Source: Arthrobacter sp. EpRS71 (GTDB lineage: Bacteria > Actinomycetota > Actinomycetes > Actinomycetales > Micrococcaceae). From it: DNA of 64,000 nucleotides. The notes below the pieces were generated by a model that was not told the origin of the DNA, ran no database searches, and was given only the letters and a program-made list of their open reading frames with translations. Both the position numbers and the translations under genes were made by a program. Where the stretch lies: assembly GCF_001512285.1 (NCBI RefSeq), contig NZ_LNUV01000006.1:821159-885158 (forward strand). The letters are read 5' to 3'. Shown in pieces: positions 25,424-33,565 of the stretch (positions within the stretch are counted from its first letter, which is position 1; every line of letters starts with the position of its first letter).

Positions 25424-26325
25424 CGGTGCATCTCCATCCACGTTGAGGCAACGGCGCGGGCGGCGAGTCCGGCCTTCACTGCATCCGGTACACGGACCCG
25501 GGAGCGGTAGAGCTCGTCCACGGTGGTCTGTTCAATTCTGTCCGTCAGCGCCTGGAACAAGGCAGATGCACTGCGAACAGCAGCCCGGGCATCGCGGGGC
25601 AGCATGGGAATGACGGCGTTGGCATCGGCCAGCTGCGCCCGGACGGTGCTGACCCACTCCATGCGCTGGTGGTCCTCGAGATGGTCCGAGGTGCCGAGGT
25701 AGCTGCGGCCCAGGCGCGTGGTGTCGTCGGCCAGGTCCCTGAGGAAGTTGATGTTCTGGAAAGCAGCGCCCAACCTGCTGGCGCCGTACTCCAACGCCGC
25801 GGCGTCGGCGTCGTCGATTTTCTCGTCCCGCATGAAGACCCGCAGGCACATCAGCCCCACCACCTCGGCGGAACCGTGGACGTAACCGTCGTGGGCGTCG
25901 GCGTCGAAACGCAGCGGCGGTGACGTCGCGGCGCTCTGCTCGCCAAGGTCCATGCGCATGGAGTCAAAGAACGGATCAATGAGCGAGTGATCAATCCTTG
26001 CGGTGCGGGCTGTCTGGGCGAACGCGTGGATGATGAGGTCGCTGCTGTAGCCGAGCTGGACAGCCCTGTGCGTCTCGTCAATGAAGTGGGTCAGGGCGTC
26101 GCACTGCTCCTGGTAGCTCAGGCCCGCTTCGGCCGTCACGCCGTCAACGAGTTCGTCGGCCACCCGCACCAGGGCGTAGATGTTGCGGACGTGCTGGCGG
26201 TGCCTGGATCCCAGCAACCTGCAGGCCAAACCGAACGAGGTGGAGTACGCGGAGATGACTTGGTTGGCGGCACGCTCGGCCGTTCGCGTGAAATGGGTGA
26301 ACGAGGTATCCGTTGCGACGCTCAT
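25420..26325 (-). CDS. crtB: Phytoene synthase
   Basis: 301 residues of the squalene/phytoene synthase family. The two Asp-rich diphosphate sites are ALVRVADELVDGV (about residues 49-61) and NFLRDLADDTTRLGRSYLG. It condenses two geranylgeranyl diphosphates head-to-head to phytoene. Start ATG overlaps the crtE stop in ATGA. An early YSTSFGLACRLL matches the conserved substrate-binding helix. Confidence 0.95.
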   Translation of the reverse strand: MSVATDTSFTHFTRTAERAANQVISAYSTSFGLACRLLGSRHRQHVRNIYALVRVADELVDGVTAEAGLSYQEQCDALTHFIDETHRAVQLGYSSDLIIHAFAQTARTARIDHSLIDPFFDSMRMDLGEQSAATSPPLRFDADAHDGYVHGSAEVVGLMCLRVFMRDEKIDDADAAALEYGASRLGAAFQNINFLRDLADDTTRLGRSYLGTSDHLEDHQRMEWVSTVRAQLADANAVIPMLPRDARAAVRSASALFQALTDRIEQTTVDELYRSRVRVPDAVKAGLAARAVASTWMEMHR

Positions 26326-27443
26326 GATTGCCGTCCCTCCAGCTGCCCTGCGAGGTCGAGCAACACGGTGCGCACGCTTGCCGGGATGGTGCTGGTCAGT
26401 TGATTGGTGAATGCCTGCATTTGTTCTTCGATGAGGCCCTGGACAAAAGCCTCGGCCCCGCAGCGGCTGAGATGCCGGCGGACATGCTCGCCGTCTCCGA
26501 CGCTGAGCTCGGGCCTGCCAAAAAAGGCCTCAATGTCCGGCCAGGCCGTGGTGGTTCGGGCATGGGCGATGATGGCCGTCTCCTTCCCCTCACGGAGATC
26601 GGAAAAGGGATCCTTGCCGTGGCGGCGAGGATCCCCGAAGGTGGACAGGAGATCGTCCTGGAGTTGGAAGGCGAGTCCAAGGTGCCGGCCGGCTGTTGCG
26701 AGCGCATTCTCGACGGCGAAGTCGGCACCTGCCAGCGTAGCGGCGGCACGCAGGGGGAGTTCGAAGGTGTACGTCGCCGTTTTGTATCCGCACATCACCA
26801 GGATGGTCTGGAGGTCCGGGGCGATGACGCCGTCGCCAAGCCCCACATCCAGTTGCTCGCCCGCCACGGTCTCGTTAATGGTGTGTTCCAGGAGGTCCAG
26901 GAGCCGCAGGCGAAGCTCGTGGGGGAGATCTGCCCGGGCGAAGGACTGGTGCGTGGCTGCGAGGAGCATGTCGCCCATCAGGATTCCGCCGGTCTGGGCC
27001 CAATGGAGGGCGCTCCCGGCGCGGGTGCCGTCAGCGCCGGCTGTTTCACTACGGACGGTTTCGCCGGCGGTAGTGCCGGCTTCCGCCAGGAGGGAACCGA
27101 TCAGGTTGGCATGCCCGCGGCGGACGAGGTCGCCATCGATCACGTCATCATGCAGGAGGAAGGCGTAGTGCAGGAGTTCGATGGCAGCGGCGATGCTGAT
27201 GGCGGTTTCGCGGTGGCGGGATTCCTGACCCTGATGCAGGGCGTCATAGGTCTCCATGAGCAGGAGCGGACGAACGAATTTGCCGCCCAGGACGTTCTGG
27301 CCGGCGAGCGCCCAGAGTCTGGCGAAGTCCGGGCCGTAGGCCGTCGCTGCGCTGGCCCGCTTGCCGATCAGCCCGCTGAGTTCGTTTTCGATCGCGGTGC
27401 AGAGATCGGTCCGGCTCCGGACGGTGCTTGAGGTGATGGTCAT
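26322..27443 (-). CDS. crtE: Geranylgeranyl diphosphate synthase
   Basis: 373 residues of the all-trans polyprenyl synthase family. First Asp-rich motif LLHDDVIDGDLVRRG, second LAFQLQDDLLSTFGDPRRHGKDPFSDLREGK; GKFVRPLLL carries the conserved basic site near the N-terminus. It makes the C20 diphosphate for crtB from IPP and allylic primers. Slightly longer than typical because of an insertion (SETAGADGTRAGS) after the first motif. Its ATG overlaps the idi stop. Confidence 0.93.
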   Translation of the reverse strand: MTITSSTVRSRTDLCTAIENELSGLIGKRASAATAYGPDFARLWALAGQNVLGGKFVRPLLLMETYDALHQGQESRHRETAISIAAAIELLHYAFLLHDDVIDGDLVRRGHANLIGSLLAEAGTTAGETVRSETAGADGTRAGSALHWAQTGGILMGDMLLAATHQSFARADLPHELRLRLLDLLEHTINETVAGEQLDVGLGDGVIAPDLQTILVMCGYKTATYTFELPLRAAATLAGADFAVENALATAGRHLGLAFQLQDDLLSTFGDPRRHGKDPFSDLREGKETAIIAHARTTTAWPDIEAFFGRPELSVGDGEHVRRHLSRCGAEAFVQGLIEEQMQAFTNQLTSTIPASVRTVLLDLAGQLEGRQS

Positions 27444-27994
27444 GCTTCAGCACCGGCTTGGAGCGGCAAAGCGCCGGTCTCAAGTAGCTGTGGGAATTGC
27501 AGCCCGAGCCAGGGGCTGAAGGCGGACGGCGTGTGGTCCAGGGCGTCAGCGAGCAGCGCCGGCGAGATCCAGGCCCAGTCCGCAACTTCAGCGGGATTGG
27601 GGTTCAAGACGCCGGTGATGCGGGCTACGTAGACCGGGCAGACTTCATTTTCGACGATCCCGGTGGGGTCCACCGCCCTGTAGCGGAAGTGGGGGAGGGC
27701 CAGTTCTATCCTGATGGCGTCGACGCCGAGTTCGAACTGTGCCCGCCGTTGGACGGCGTCCTCGAATTCTTCGCCGGGGCCCGGGTGCCCGCAGAAGCTG
27801 TTGGTCCATACGCCGGGCCACGTTTTCTTCTCGGGTGAACGGCGGGTGAGGAGGACTTCCCCGGCGTCGTTGAGCAGGTAGCAGGAGAAGGCGAGATGGA
27901 GGGGAGTGTCCAGCGTGTGCACTCCTGCTTTGGGTGCCTGCCCTATGGGCGCTCCGGCGTCGTCAAGGAGGACCACCATCTCTGTCGCGTTCAT
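27440..27994 (-). CDS. idi: Isopentenyl-diphosphate delta-isomerase, type 1
   Basis: 184 residues from ATG 27994, which has GGAGGAAGG upstream; the open frame extends further to 28063 but without support. Nudix-fold IDI motifs: HLAFSCYLLND, the catalytic Cys in WTNSFCGHPGPGEE, RRAQFELG and the acid region TGIVENEVCPVYVA. It interconverts IPP and DMAPP, feeding crtE. First gene of the carotenoid operon; its promoter region, divergent from a MarR gene, has TTGCTAG half-sites. Placement of idi at the head of the crt operon is not found in the Corynebacterium cluster. Confidence 0.92.
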   Translation of the reverse strand: MNATEMVVLLDDAGAPIGQAPKAGVHTLDTPLHLAFSCYLLNDAGEVLLTRRSPEKKTWPGVWTNSFCGHPGPGEEFEDAVQRRAQFELGVDAIRIELALPHFRYRAVDPTGIVENEVCPVYVARITGVLNPNPAEVADWAWISPALLADALDHTPSAFSPWLGLQFPQLLETGALPLQAGAEA

Positions 27995-28051
27995 GTTGCG
28001 CCTTCCTCCACACCTTGTTTGGGGTTGAACCGCTTCTGGCCGAACCACCAT

Positions 28052-28070
28052 ATTGCTAGACAAGCTAGAA
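28052..28070. promoter_or_regulatory. TTGCTAG-type operator before the crt operon
   Basis: ATTGCTAGA (28052-28060) is followed by CAAGCTAGAA, giving two GCTAGA copies nine bases apart and a CTAG-acaag-CTAG inverted repeat. ATTGCTAG is identical to 21618-21625 at the other MarR gene. It lies 57 bp ahead of idi, where repression of the operon would act. Confidence 0.5.
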
Positions 28071-28092
28071 GAAAGGCTACCATGTAGGAAGT

Positions 28093-28109
28093 TGGGTGTA
28101 ACATACCCA
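28093..28109. promoter_or_regulatory. Inverted repeat next to the crtR-like start codon
   Basis: TGGGT...ACCCA brackets GTAACAT, a 17-bp imperfect palindrome ending two bases before the ATG at 28112. It could serve autoregulation of the MarR gene or be part of its translation start region. Confidence 0.35.
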
Positions 28110-28111
28110 TT

Positions 28112-28699
28112 ATGTCCAGATTAGAAGAGATACCCGAAGAAGCCGGCACCCCGGTTTCCGCCGGCATCTACCATCTGGACGCCAACGATCCCCATCAGCA
28201 ACTGGTGGATCGCTCTGGCCTTTCCGGAACGGACATCGAGCAAATAAGCGACATCATGGCAGCGCTGGGAAGACTGCGCGAGGCAGAAGAACGCCTCTCG
28301 GACGCTTCCCTCAGATACATGAAGCTCAACCAATCCGACATGCGCGCACTGCACTATCTCATTGTCTGCGCCAACCACGGTGTCATTGCCACACCCGGCG
28401 CCATAGCGTCACGGCTGCACATCTCGACGGCGTCCACCACCAAGCTGCTGGACCGGCTGGAACGCGCGGGGCACGTCACGCGACATGCCCACCCATCCGA
28501 CCGCCGTGCGCTCGCAATCGCCATCACCCCCGAAACGCACGAAGCCGCCATGGAGACCGTTGGCAGGCAGCAGTCAAAACGGTTCCTGGCCGCAGCACGT
28601 CTCTCTCCCGCTGAACGGGAAACGGTGAAGCGCTTTTTGGACGACATGGCGCGGGAGATCGAAGTTTCCGGTGAGGCCTGGGCGGGCTCCGGAGCTTAG
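28112..28699 (+). CDS. MarR-family regulator of the carotenoid operon (CrtR-like)
   Basis: 195 residues. The winged helix is MRALHYLIVCANHGVIATPGAIASRLHISTASTTKLLDRLERAGHV with wing HPSDRRALAIAIT. It is divergent from idi-crtEBI with 117 bp between. In Corynebacterium glutamicum a MarR protein, CrtR, divergently encoded from crtE, represses the carotenoid operon and is released by geranylgeranyl diphosphate; the same position and family here suggest the same role. That is inference from context. A paralogue sits at the far end of the locus (21661). Confidence 0.87.
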   Translation: MSRLEEIPEEAGTPVSAGIYHLDANDPHQQLVDRSGLSGTDIEQISDIMAALGRLREAEERLSDASLRYMKLNQSDMRALHYLIVCANHGVIATPGAIASRLHISTASTTKLLDRLERAGHVTRHAHPSDRRALAIAITPETHEAAMETVGRQQSKRFLAAARLSPAERETVKRFLDDMAREIEVSGEAWAGSGA

Positions 28700-28742
28700 C
28701 CACTGGGCACTGGTACAGGAAGGCGGCCTATACCAAGACGGC

Positions 28743-29561
28743 CTAGTACAGGAAGATCGGCAGCCAGTCCCTGTTGTGCGCATGAACCAGAGCGAGGAAC
28801 AGCACCAGGTCGAAGAGCAGGTGCACGGACACCACGTACGTGAAAGATTTGGTCAGCTTGAACGTGTAGCCCTGCAGGAGTGCGAACGGGAACGTCAGCA
28901 GCGGACCCCACGACTGGTAGCCGATCTCCCACAGGAATGACGAGAACACCACGGCTTGCAGGAGGTTGGCCAGCCAGTCCGGAAAATGTTGGCGCAGCAG
29001 GGTGAACGTGGTGCAGATGAAGAACAGTTCATCCCAGATCCCCACAGCGTTAACGCCCAGGAAGAGCCGCCAGAAGATCTGGGGGTCGGAAGCGTCCGGC
29101 CAGTTGTGGTAGACGCCCGTCCTGATCAGGTACACCGGCAGGATGAAGTATCCGAGGGCAACCACGCCTATGAGGTACAGCTTCGCGGCCAGCGGCCACT
29201 TACGGCCGGTATTCACCGGGAATCTGATGATGTCTTCCCGGTAGAGGAACCGCGACACCAGCCAAGGCACCAGCACGGCCAAGGCCAAGGCGCCGCCCAT
29301 GAGCGCCATGTGCTCGGTGCTGAGGTCAGCATTGAGGGGCACCAGGCTGAAGATGGTCATGCCTGCTGCGATCAACGCAAGGTGTCGCATCAACTGGTGG
29401 TCGATGAAGGCTGCCGTCACCACGCTTGCTACCAGCAGGCCATAGCCCAGCAGCCCGTTTCCGAACGCAAAGAGGGGCACGCCGGAGAAGGAAAGCAGTG
29501 CCGCCGGCAGCAGTTTCCAACTCAGTGCGGTCCGGGTTGATTCCATTGACGTGGATGTCAC
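28743..29561 (-). CDS. CPBP-family intramembrane protease-like protein
   Basis: 272 residues with about seven membrane helices. The C-terminal half resembles the CPBP (Abi/CAAX protease-related) domain: AVGIWDELFFICTTFTLLR (the Glu of the first motif, but DE where most have EE), then FLWEIGYQSWGPLLTFPFALLQGYTF and TYVVSVHLLFDLVLF with the last His. With Glu and His partly conserved it may be a working metalloprotease or a binding-only relative. Start ATG 29561 or ATG 29546. It runs convergently to the crtR-like gene with 43 bp between and has no operon partner. Confidence 0.7.
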   Translation of the reverse strand: MTSTSMESTRTALSWKLLPAALLSFSGVPLFAFGNGLLGYGLLVASVVTAAFIDHQLMRHLALIAAGMTIFSLVPLNADLSTEHMALMGGALALAVLVPWLVSRFLYREDIIRFPVNTGRKWPLAAKLYLIGVVALGYFILPVYLIRTGVYHNWPDASDPQIFWRLFLGVNAVGIWDELFFICTTFTLLRQHFPDWLANLLQAVVFSSFLWEIGYQSWGPLLTFPFALLQGYTFKLTKSFTYVVSVHLLFDLVLFLALVHAHNRDWLPIFLY

Positions 29562-29733
29562 CCCTCCAGCATGTCAGGGCTTCACGTCCTGCGACACGTT
29601 TTCCCTTGTCAGGAGTCATCCCGGTGTCTCAGGTGCGCAGATTCGTCTGTAAGATTCGTGACAGGGCCCACACGATTTCGTGGGCAGGTCATGGCTGGCT
29701 TTGCCAGTGGGGGGACACACAAAGGAATAATTT

Positions 29734-30834
29734 ATGGCTCAAGACGCGGGCTCTTCAATACCGGAAAGCGGAAACTCTCCGGAGGATGATGCTGTGGCAT
29801 CGCCACCCGGCGAGGAAATGACCATGCGCGAACAAGTGCTGGACATCATCGAATCCATCCTTGCCGATAGCGATGTCCGAAGCGAAGGCGTCAGGAATAA
29901 TCTTCGCGCACGGCTTGATGCACGTCCCGATGACCCCGAACGGGTTTTGTTGGAACACCTGCTGGAGACCCGCCAAGAGCCGGGCTCAGCACCCAAGGTC
30001 CCCGTACAGCGTGAAGCGGCCAGCCTGCACCTGGAGTCATCGGACGCAGCCCGCACCGTGTCCGTCCCCGTCAGCCACGAAGTCCGCGAAAGCATCCAAG
30101 CGATCCTTGCGGACAAGCTCTTGCTGACAGCCTTCCAACCGGTCCATGCGCTGCCCGGCGGCGACGTGGTGGGCGTGGAGGCCCTGACCAGATTCGTCGG
30201 TGAGGATGGGGCCGGAGCCGATGTGTGGTTCAACGAGGCCGCGGCAGCGGGGCTGGGCACGGAACTCGAAATTGCTGCCTTGCATTGCGCCCTGACGGCT
30301 GCGCACGATGTCCCGGAAAACATGTCCGTGGCGCTGAACCTTACCCCCGCGACGTCCAGCGACCCCCGCGTGCGGAACCTGTTGGCCGCTGCGGCTCTCG
30401 CCCCGGACCGGATCATTGTTGAGCTGACGGGCAGTTTGGATGCGGTGGGAGCGCAAACCGGCACCGACGGCCTGGGCCCTCTGCGCGCCTTGGGTTTGCG
30501 CCTGGCCATCAGCGCATCCGGAGCCGCCTTGGTGTCCATGGAGCGGATTGAACAACTGCGCCCGGACATCATCAAACTGGATCGGCACTTGATTGAAGGT
30601 ATTGAAAGCAGCGACGGCCAGAAAACCCGGGCCAGGGCCATCGTGGAGCTCGCGCGGGAGATCGGTGCGGACATCATCGCCGAAGGCATCGAAACAGCTG
30701 CCGAACTCGACGAAGTCACTGCGCTGAAGGTCACGGCAGCGCAGGGGTACCTCTTCGGCCGCCCCTCCGTTCACCCCCTGGATTGGTCCGCCTGGAGCAT
30801 CCGTGCTCAGACGGAAGCGCAGCCCGCAGGATAA
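29734..30834 (+). CDS. EAL-domain protein, probably catalytically inactive
   Basis: 366 residues. A polar N-terminal region (1-120) precedes an EAL domain (about 125-355). The EALTRF signature is present, and so are KLDRHLI and DIIAEGIETAAEL. Canonical cyclic-di-GMP phosphodiesterases carry an acidic DDFG motif in the middle; here the equivalent segment reads LAISASGAALVSM with no Asp pair. The metal-binding Glu expected in VELTE is Gly (VELTG). Two metal ligands are thus missing, so it is more likely a cyclic-di-GMP or protein-binding module than an enzyme. No GGDEF or membrane segment. Stands alone between CPBP and glycosyltransferase genes. Confidence 0.8.
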   Translation: MAQDAGSSIPESGNSPEDDAVASPPGEEMTMREQVLDIIESILADSDVRSEGVRNNLRARLDARPDDPERVLLEHLLETRQEPGSAPKVPVQREAASLHLESSDAARTVSVPVSHEVRESIQAILADKLLLTAFQPVHALPGGDVVGVEALTRFVGEDGAGADVWFNEAAAAGLGTELEIAALHCALTAAHDVPENMSVALNLTPATSSDPRVRNLLAAAALAPDRIIVELTGSLDAVGAQTGTDGLGPLRALGLRLAISASGAALVSMERIEQLRPDIIKLDRHLIEGIESSDGQKTRARAIVELAREIGADIIAEGIETAAELDEVTALKVTAAQGYLFGRPSVHPLDWSAWSIRAQTEAQPAG

Positions 30835-30949
30835 CCAACCGCCCGGCTTTTGGGTGACTCGCGTAAAGTGGCATGCGGGGGTTTTTCGGTCCCAAGAAAA
30901 TCGGGGACTGCTGAGGCAGGGACCCACCTAGCCAGGAAGTTCTTCGTTG

Positions 30950-32254
30950 ATGGACAGTTTTTTCAGTATGCTCGCGGATCTTCGCGATAAAACAATCCCA
31001 GCGAGGTTGGCGGCACGCATGAACTCTCCGCGGGGCCTTTTGTGGGGTTTCGTGGTGATTCACCTGGTGTTCCTGGTCTTCGCCGCCGTGCTGTCGTTGC
31101 GCGGGGAGGCCTTCAGCGACACCTTTATCTACCGTGACTGGGCGCTCGCGGGATTCAACGATGCCAACCTGACCGGCGGACCCAGCCCTTGGGTGTACCC
31201 CATCCTTGCGCTGATTCCCATGGGTTTGGCAGCAGTTGCCGGCCCAGGCCCTTTCTTCTTCCTGTGGGTCCTGCTCACCACGCTGCTGAACGGGTGGGCA
31301 GTCCTCAAACTCACCGACCGCGGGCGTCGGCAGGAAGCGATTCCCGCTGCCTGGTGGTGGCTGGTCTTCGTCTTCCTCATGGGCTGGTTGGGGTTCGCCC
31401 GCGTTGACGGGTTGACGGCCCCCATTGTCCTGGTGGCCCTTGTTTACGGCGCCACACGGCCCTTCGTCGCGTCGATCCTGCTGAGCGTCGCCACCTGGGT
31501 GAAGGTCTGGCCCGCAGCAGTCATGCTGGCCCTGTTCGCAGTTGTCAGGAAACGCCTGCACGTTGTGGCGGCAGGAATTGCGACGACGGCGGTGGTGGTT
31601 GGGCTGGCCGCGGCAGTTGGCGCCGTGCCCAAGTTGCTGAACTTCCTGACACAACAGGGAGACCGTGGCATGCAGCTCGAAGCGACCTTCACCACGCCAT
31701 GGTTGTGGTTGTCTGTCCTTGGCGTCGGGGATTCCCGCATGTACATGAACACCGACATCAACTCCATGCAGGTTGACGGACCAGGTACGGCCTTCATGTC
31801 TGTGCTGATGCAGCCGCTGCTGCTCTTGGCCGCGGCCGCCGTCGCCGGTTTGACCTTCTGGGCATTGCACAAAGGAAAACTCCGTGGAGGCGTGGACCGC
31901 ACGGAACTCCTCCTCGCAGGAGCCCTCACCCTGGTGACCGCCTTCATCGTTTTCAACAAGGTGGGTTCACCGCAGTTCATGGTGTGGCTGGCTCCGGCCG
32001 TGGCTGTTGGGCTTGCGCACAACTGGAAAGAGTGGCGTGTGCCGGCCACCATGCTCATAGTGATCGCGATTGCCACCTACTTTATCTACCCGCTCTTCTA
32101 CGATGCGCTGAGCCACAACAACCCTTGGATGGCACTGGTCCTCACTATCCGTAACGTCCTGCTGGTGGTCCTCTTCTTCTGGTCAGCGCGTCGCTTGTAT
32201 TCACTGGGCCGTAAGCCATCCGTGGTCACGGCACCTGCAGGCAAGGAGCACTAA
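30950..32254 (+). CDS. GT-C type membrane glycosyltransferase (GT87/DUF2029-like), copy 1
   Basis: 434 residues with about ten membrane helices. The first extracytoplasmic loop has FSDTFIYRDWALAGF, where GT-C enzymes hold the catalytic acidic residue; WVYPILALIP and ATWVKVWPAAVMLAL match the actinobacterial GT87 group that uses polyprenyl-phosphate mannose. Start ATG 30950, with AGGAAG upstream; TTG 30947 is possible. It is followed after one base by a homologous gene. The two share FARV(D/E)G(L/I)TAPIVL, AFIVFNKVGSPQF and IYPLFY, so they are tandem duplicates. Likely mannosylates lipomannan or another lipoglycan; acceptor unknown. Confidence 0.75.
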   Translation: MDSFFSMLADLRDKTIPARLAARMNSPRGLLWGFVVIHLVFLVFAAVLSLRGEAFSDTFIYRDWALAGFNDANLTGGPSPWVYPILALIPMGLAAVAGPGPFFFLWVLLTTLLNGWAVLKLTDRGRRQEAIPAAWWWLVFVFLMGWLGFARVDGLTAPIVLVALVYGATRPFVASILLSVATWVKVWPAAVMLALFAVVRKRLHVVAAGIATTAVVVGLAAAVGAVPKLLNFLTQQGDRGMQLEATFTTPWLWLSVLGVGDSRMYMNTDINSMQVDGPGTAFMSVLMQPLLLLAAAAVAGLTFWALHKGKLRGGVDRTELLLAGALTLVTAFIVFNKVGSPQFMVWLAPAVAVGLAHNWKEWRVPATMLIVIAIATYFIYPLFYDALSHNNPWMALVLTIRNVLLVVLFFWSARRLYSLGRKPSVVTAPAGKEH

Positions 32255-32255
32255 G

Positions 32256-33551
32256 ATTTCAGCGACGTTCTTCGACCGGCTGGTCCACATCCGCAGCCGG
32301 GTCCTGCCCCCTGCCGTCGTGGCGTGGTTCGCCCGCCCCTCCAGCGTGTGGTGGGGATTCGCCGTGGTCCACTTTTACTTCCTGTGCTGGATGGCGTCCT
32401 TCTTCCTCAACGGCAACACCTTCAGTGACACTGAGCAGTACCGCCAGTGGGCGATGGATGGCTACAACCCGGAGAACCTCAGCGGGAAAATCAGTCCGTG
32501 GGTCTACCCCGTGCTGGCCCAGATTCCCATCTTCCTGGCAGGCATTGCCGGTCCGGGTCTTTACTTGTTGATGTGGTATTTGGGGATCACCGCCCTCAAC
32601 GCGTTGGGTCTTTGGTACCTGACGCGCGGGCCCCGGCGCGTCACCGGGATCGCACCTGCTTGGTGGTGGCTGTTCTTCACCGTGTTCATGGGGTATCTCA
32701 GCTTTGCCCGCGTTGAGGGCATCACGGCCCCCATCGTGCTGATCGCGTTGATCTGCGCAGCCCAAAGGCCTGTTGTTGCCTCCGTTCTGCTGAGCATCGC
32801 CACGTGGATCAAAGTGTGGCCGGCCGCAGTGCTGGCACCCATGATCATCGCGTCGAAGAACCGGCTCCAGATGCTCGCTGCCGGGGTGGGCGTCACCGCC
32901 GTCGTAGGCCTCGGAACGTACCTCGCCGGTGGCTTCAGCCACATCCTGGACTTCCTGATCAACCAGGGTGAGCGGGGCATGCAACTGGAAGCCACTTTCT
33001 CCACGCCCTGGGTGTGGCTCAGTGTCTTCAACATTGCCGGATCCAAAATGGCGGACAATACGGCCATCAACTCCACGGAGGTCTACGGGCCCGGTGCCGA
33101 AGTTGCCGCGTTCCTGATGCAGCCATTGCTGATAGTTGCCGCGATCGCGGCCGCCATCCTCCTGATCCGTGCACTGCGGCGCGGAGCGGAGCGCGAGGAA
33201 CTGTTCCTCGAGGGCGCCCTGATGATGACTACCGCGTTCATCGTGTTCAACAAGGTGGGCTCGCCGCAATTCATCATCTGGCTGGCCCCTGTGATCATTG
33301 CCGGACTGACACACGATTGGAACCGTTGGAAGGTGCCCGCCGCCTTGCTGATGGCCATTGCCATGACCACGTTCGTGATCTATCCGCTGTTCTACACCCC
33401 GCTCATTCACGCCCACCCGGTCATGGCTGCGGTGCTGACCACCCGGAATGTCCTGCTGGTGGTACTGCTGTGGTGGTCGGTGCAGCGGACCGTCGAACTG
33501 GGGCGCCGGGTCAACCCCGACGATGCCCCGGTGGTTCCGAAAGCGCTCTAG
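32256..33551 (+). CDS. GT-C type membrane glycosyltransferase, copy 2, apparent ATT start
   Basis: Homology to copy 1 extends upstream of the first ATG/GTG: ISATFFDRLVHIRSRVLPPAVVAWFARPSSVWWGF aligns with the N-terminus of copy 1. That frame begins at ATT 32256, one base after copy 1's TAA. AAGGAG (32243-32248) lies seven bases before, an excellent ribosome site with no ATG, GTG or TTG near it. A start at GTG 32319 would cut about 21 conserved residues and has no ribosome site. From the ATT the protein is 431 residues, about ten helices, with the acidic loop SDTEQYRQWAMDGY. Function as for copy 1. ATT starts are rare but known, as in infC. Confidence 0.72.
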   Translation: MSATFFDRLVHIRSRVLPPAVVAWFARPSSVWWGFAVVHFYFLCWMASFFLNGNTFSDTEQYRQWAMDGYNPENLSGKISPWVYPVLAQIPIFLAGIAGPGLYLLMWYLGITALNALGLWYLTRGPRRVTGIAPAWWWLFFTVFMGYLSFARVEGITAPIVLIALICAAQRPVVASVLLSIATWIKVWPAAVLAPMIIASKNRLQMLAAGVGVTAVVGLGTYLAGGFSHILDFLINQGERGMQLEATFSTPWVWLSVFNIAGSKMADNTAINSTEVYGPGAEVAAFLMQPLLIVAAIAAAILLIRALRRGAEREELFLEGALMMTTAFIVFNKVGSPQFIIWLAPVIIAGLTHDWNRWKVPAALLMAIAMTTFVIYPLFYTPLIHAHPVMAAVLTTRNVLLVVLLWWSVQRTVELGRRVNPDDAPVVPKAL

Positions 33552-33565
33552 CGGGCCAGGTCGCT

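Noticed and set aside
32319..33551. GTG 32319 as the start of the second GT-C gene
   Set aside because: Homology to the paralogue and the AAGGAG site lie upstream; this start would remove a conserved N-terminus.
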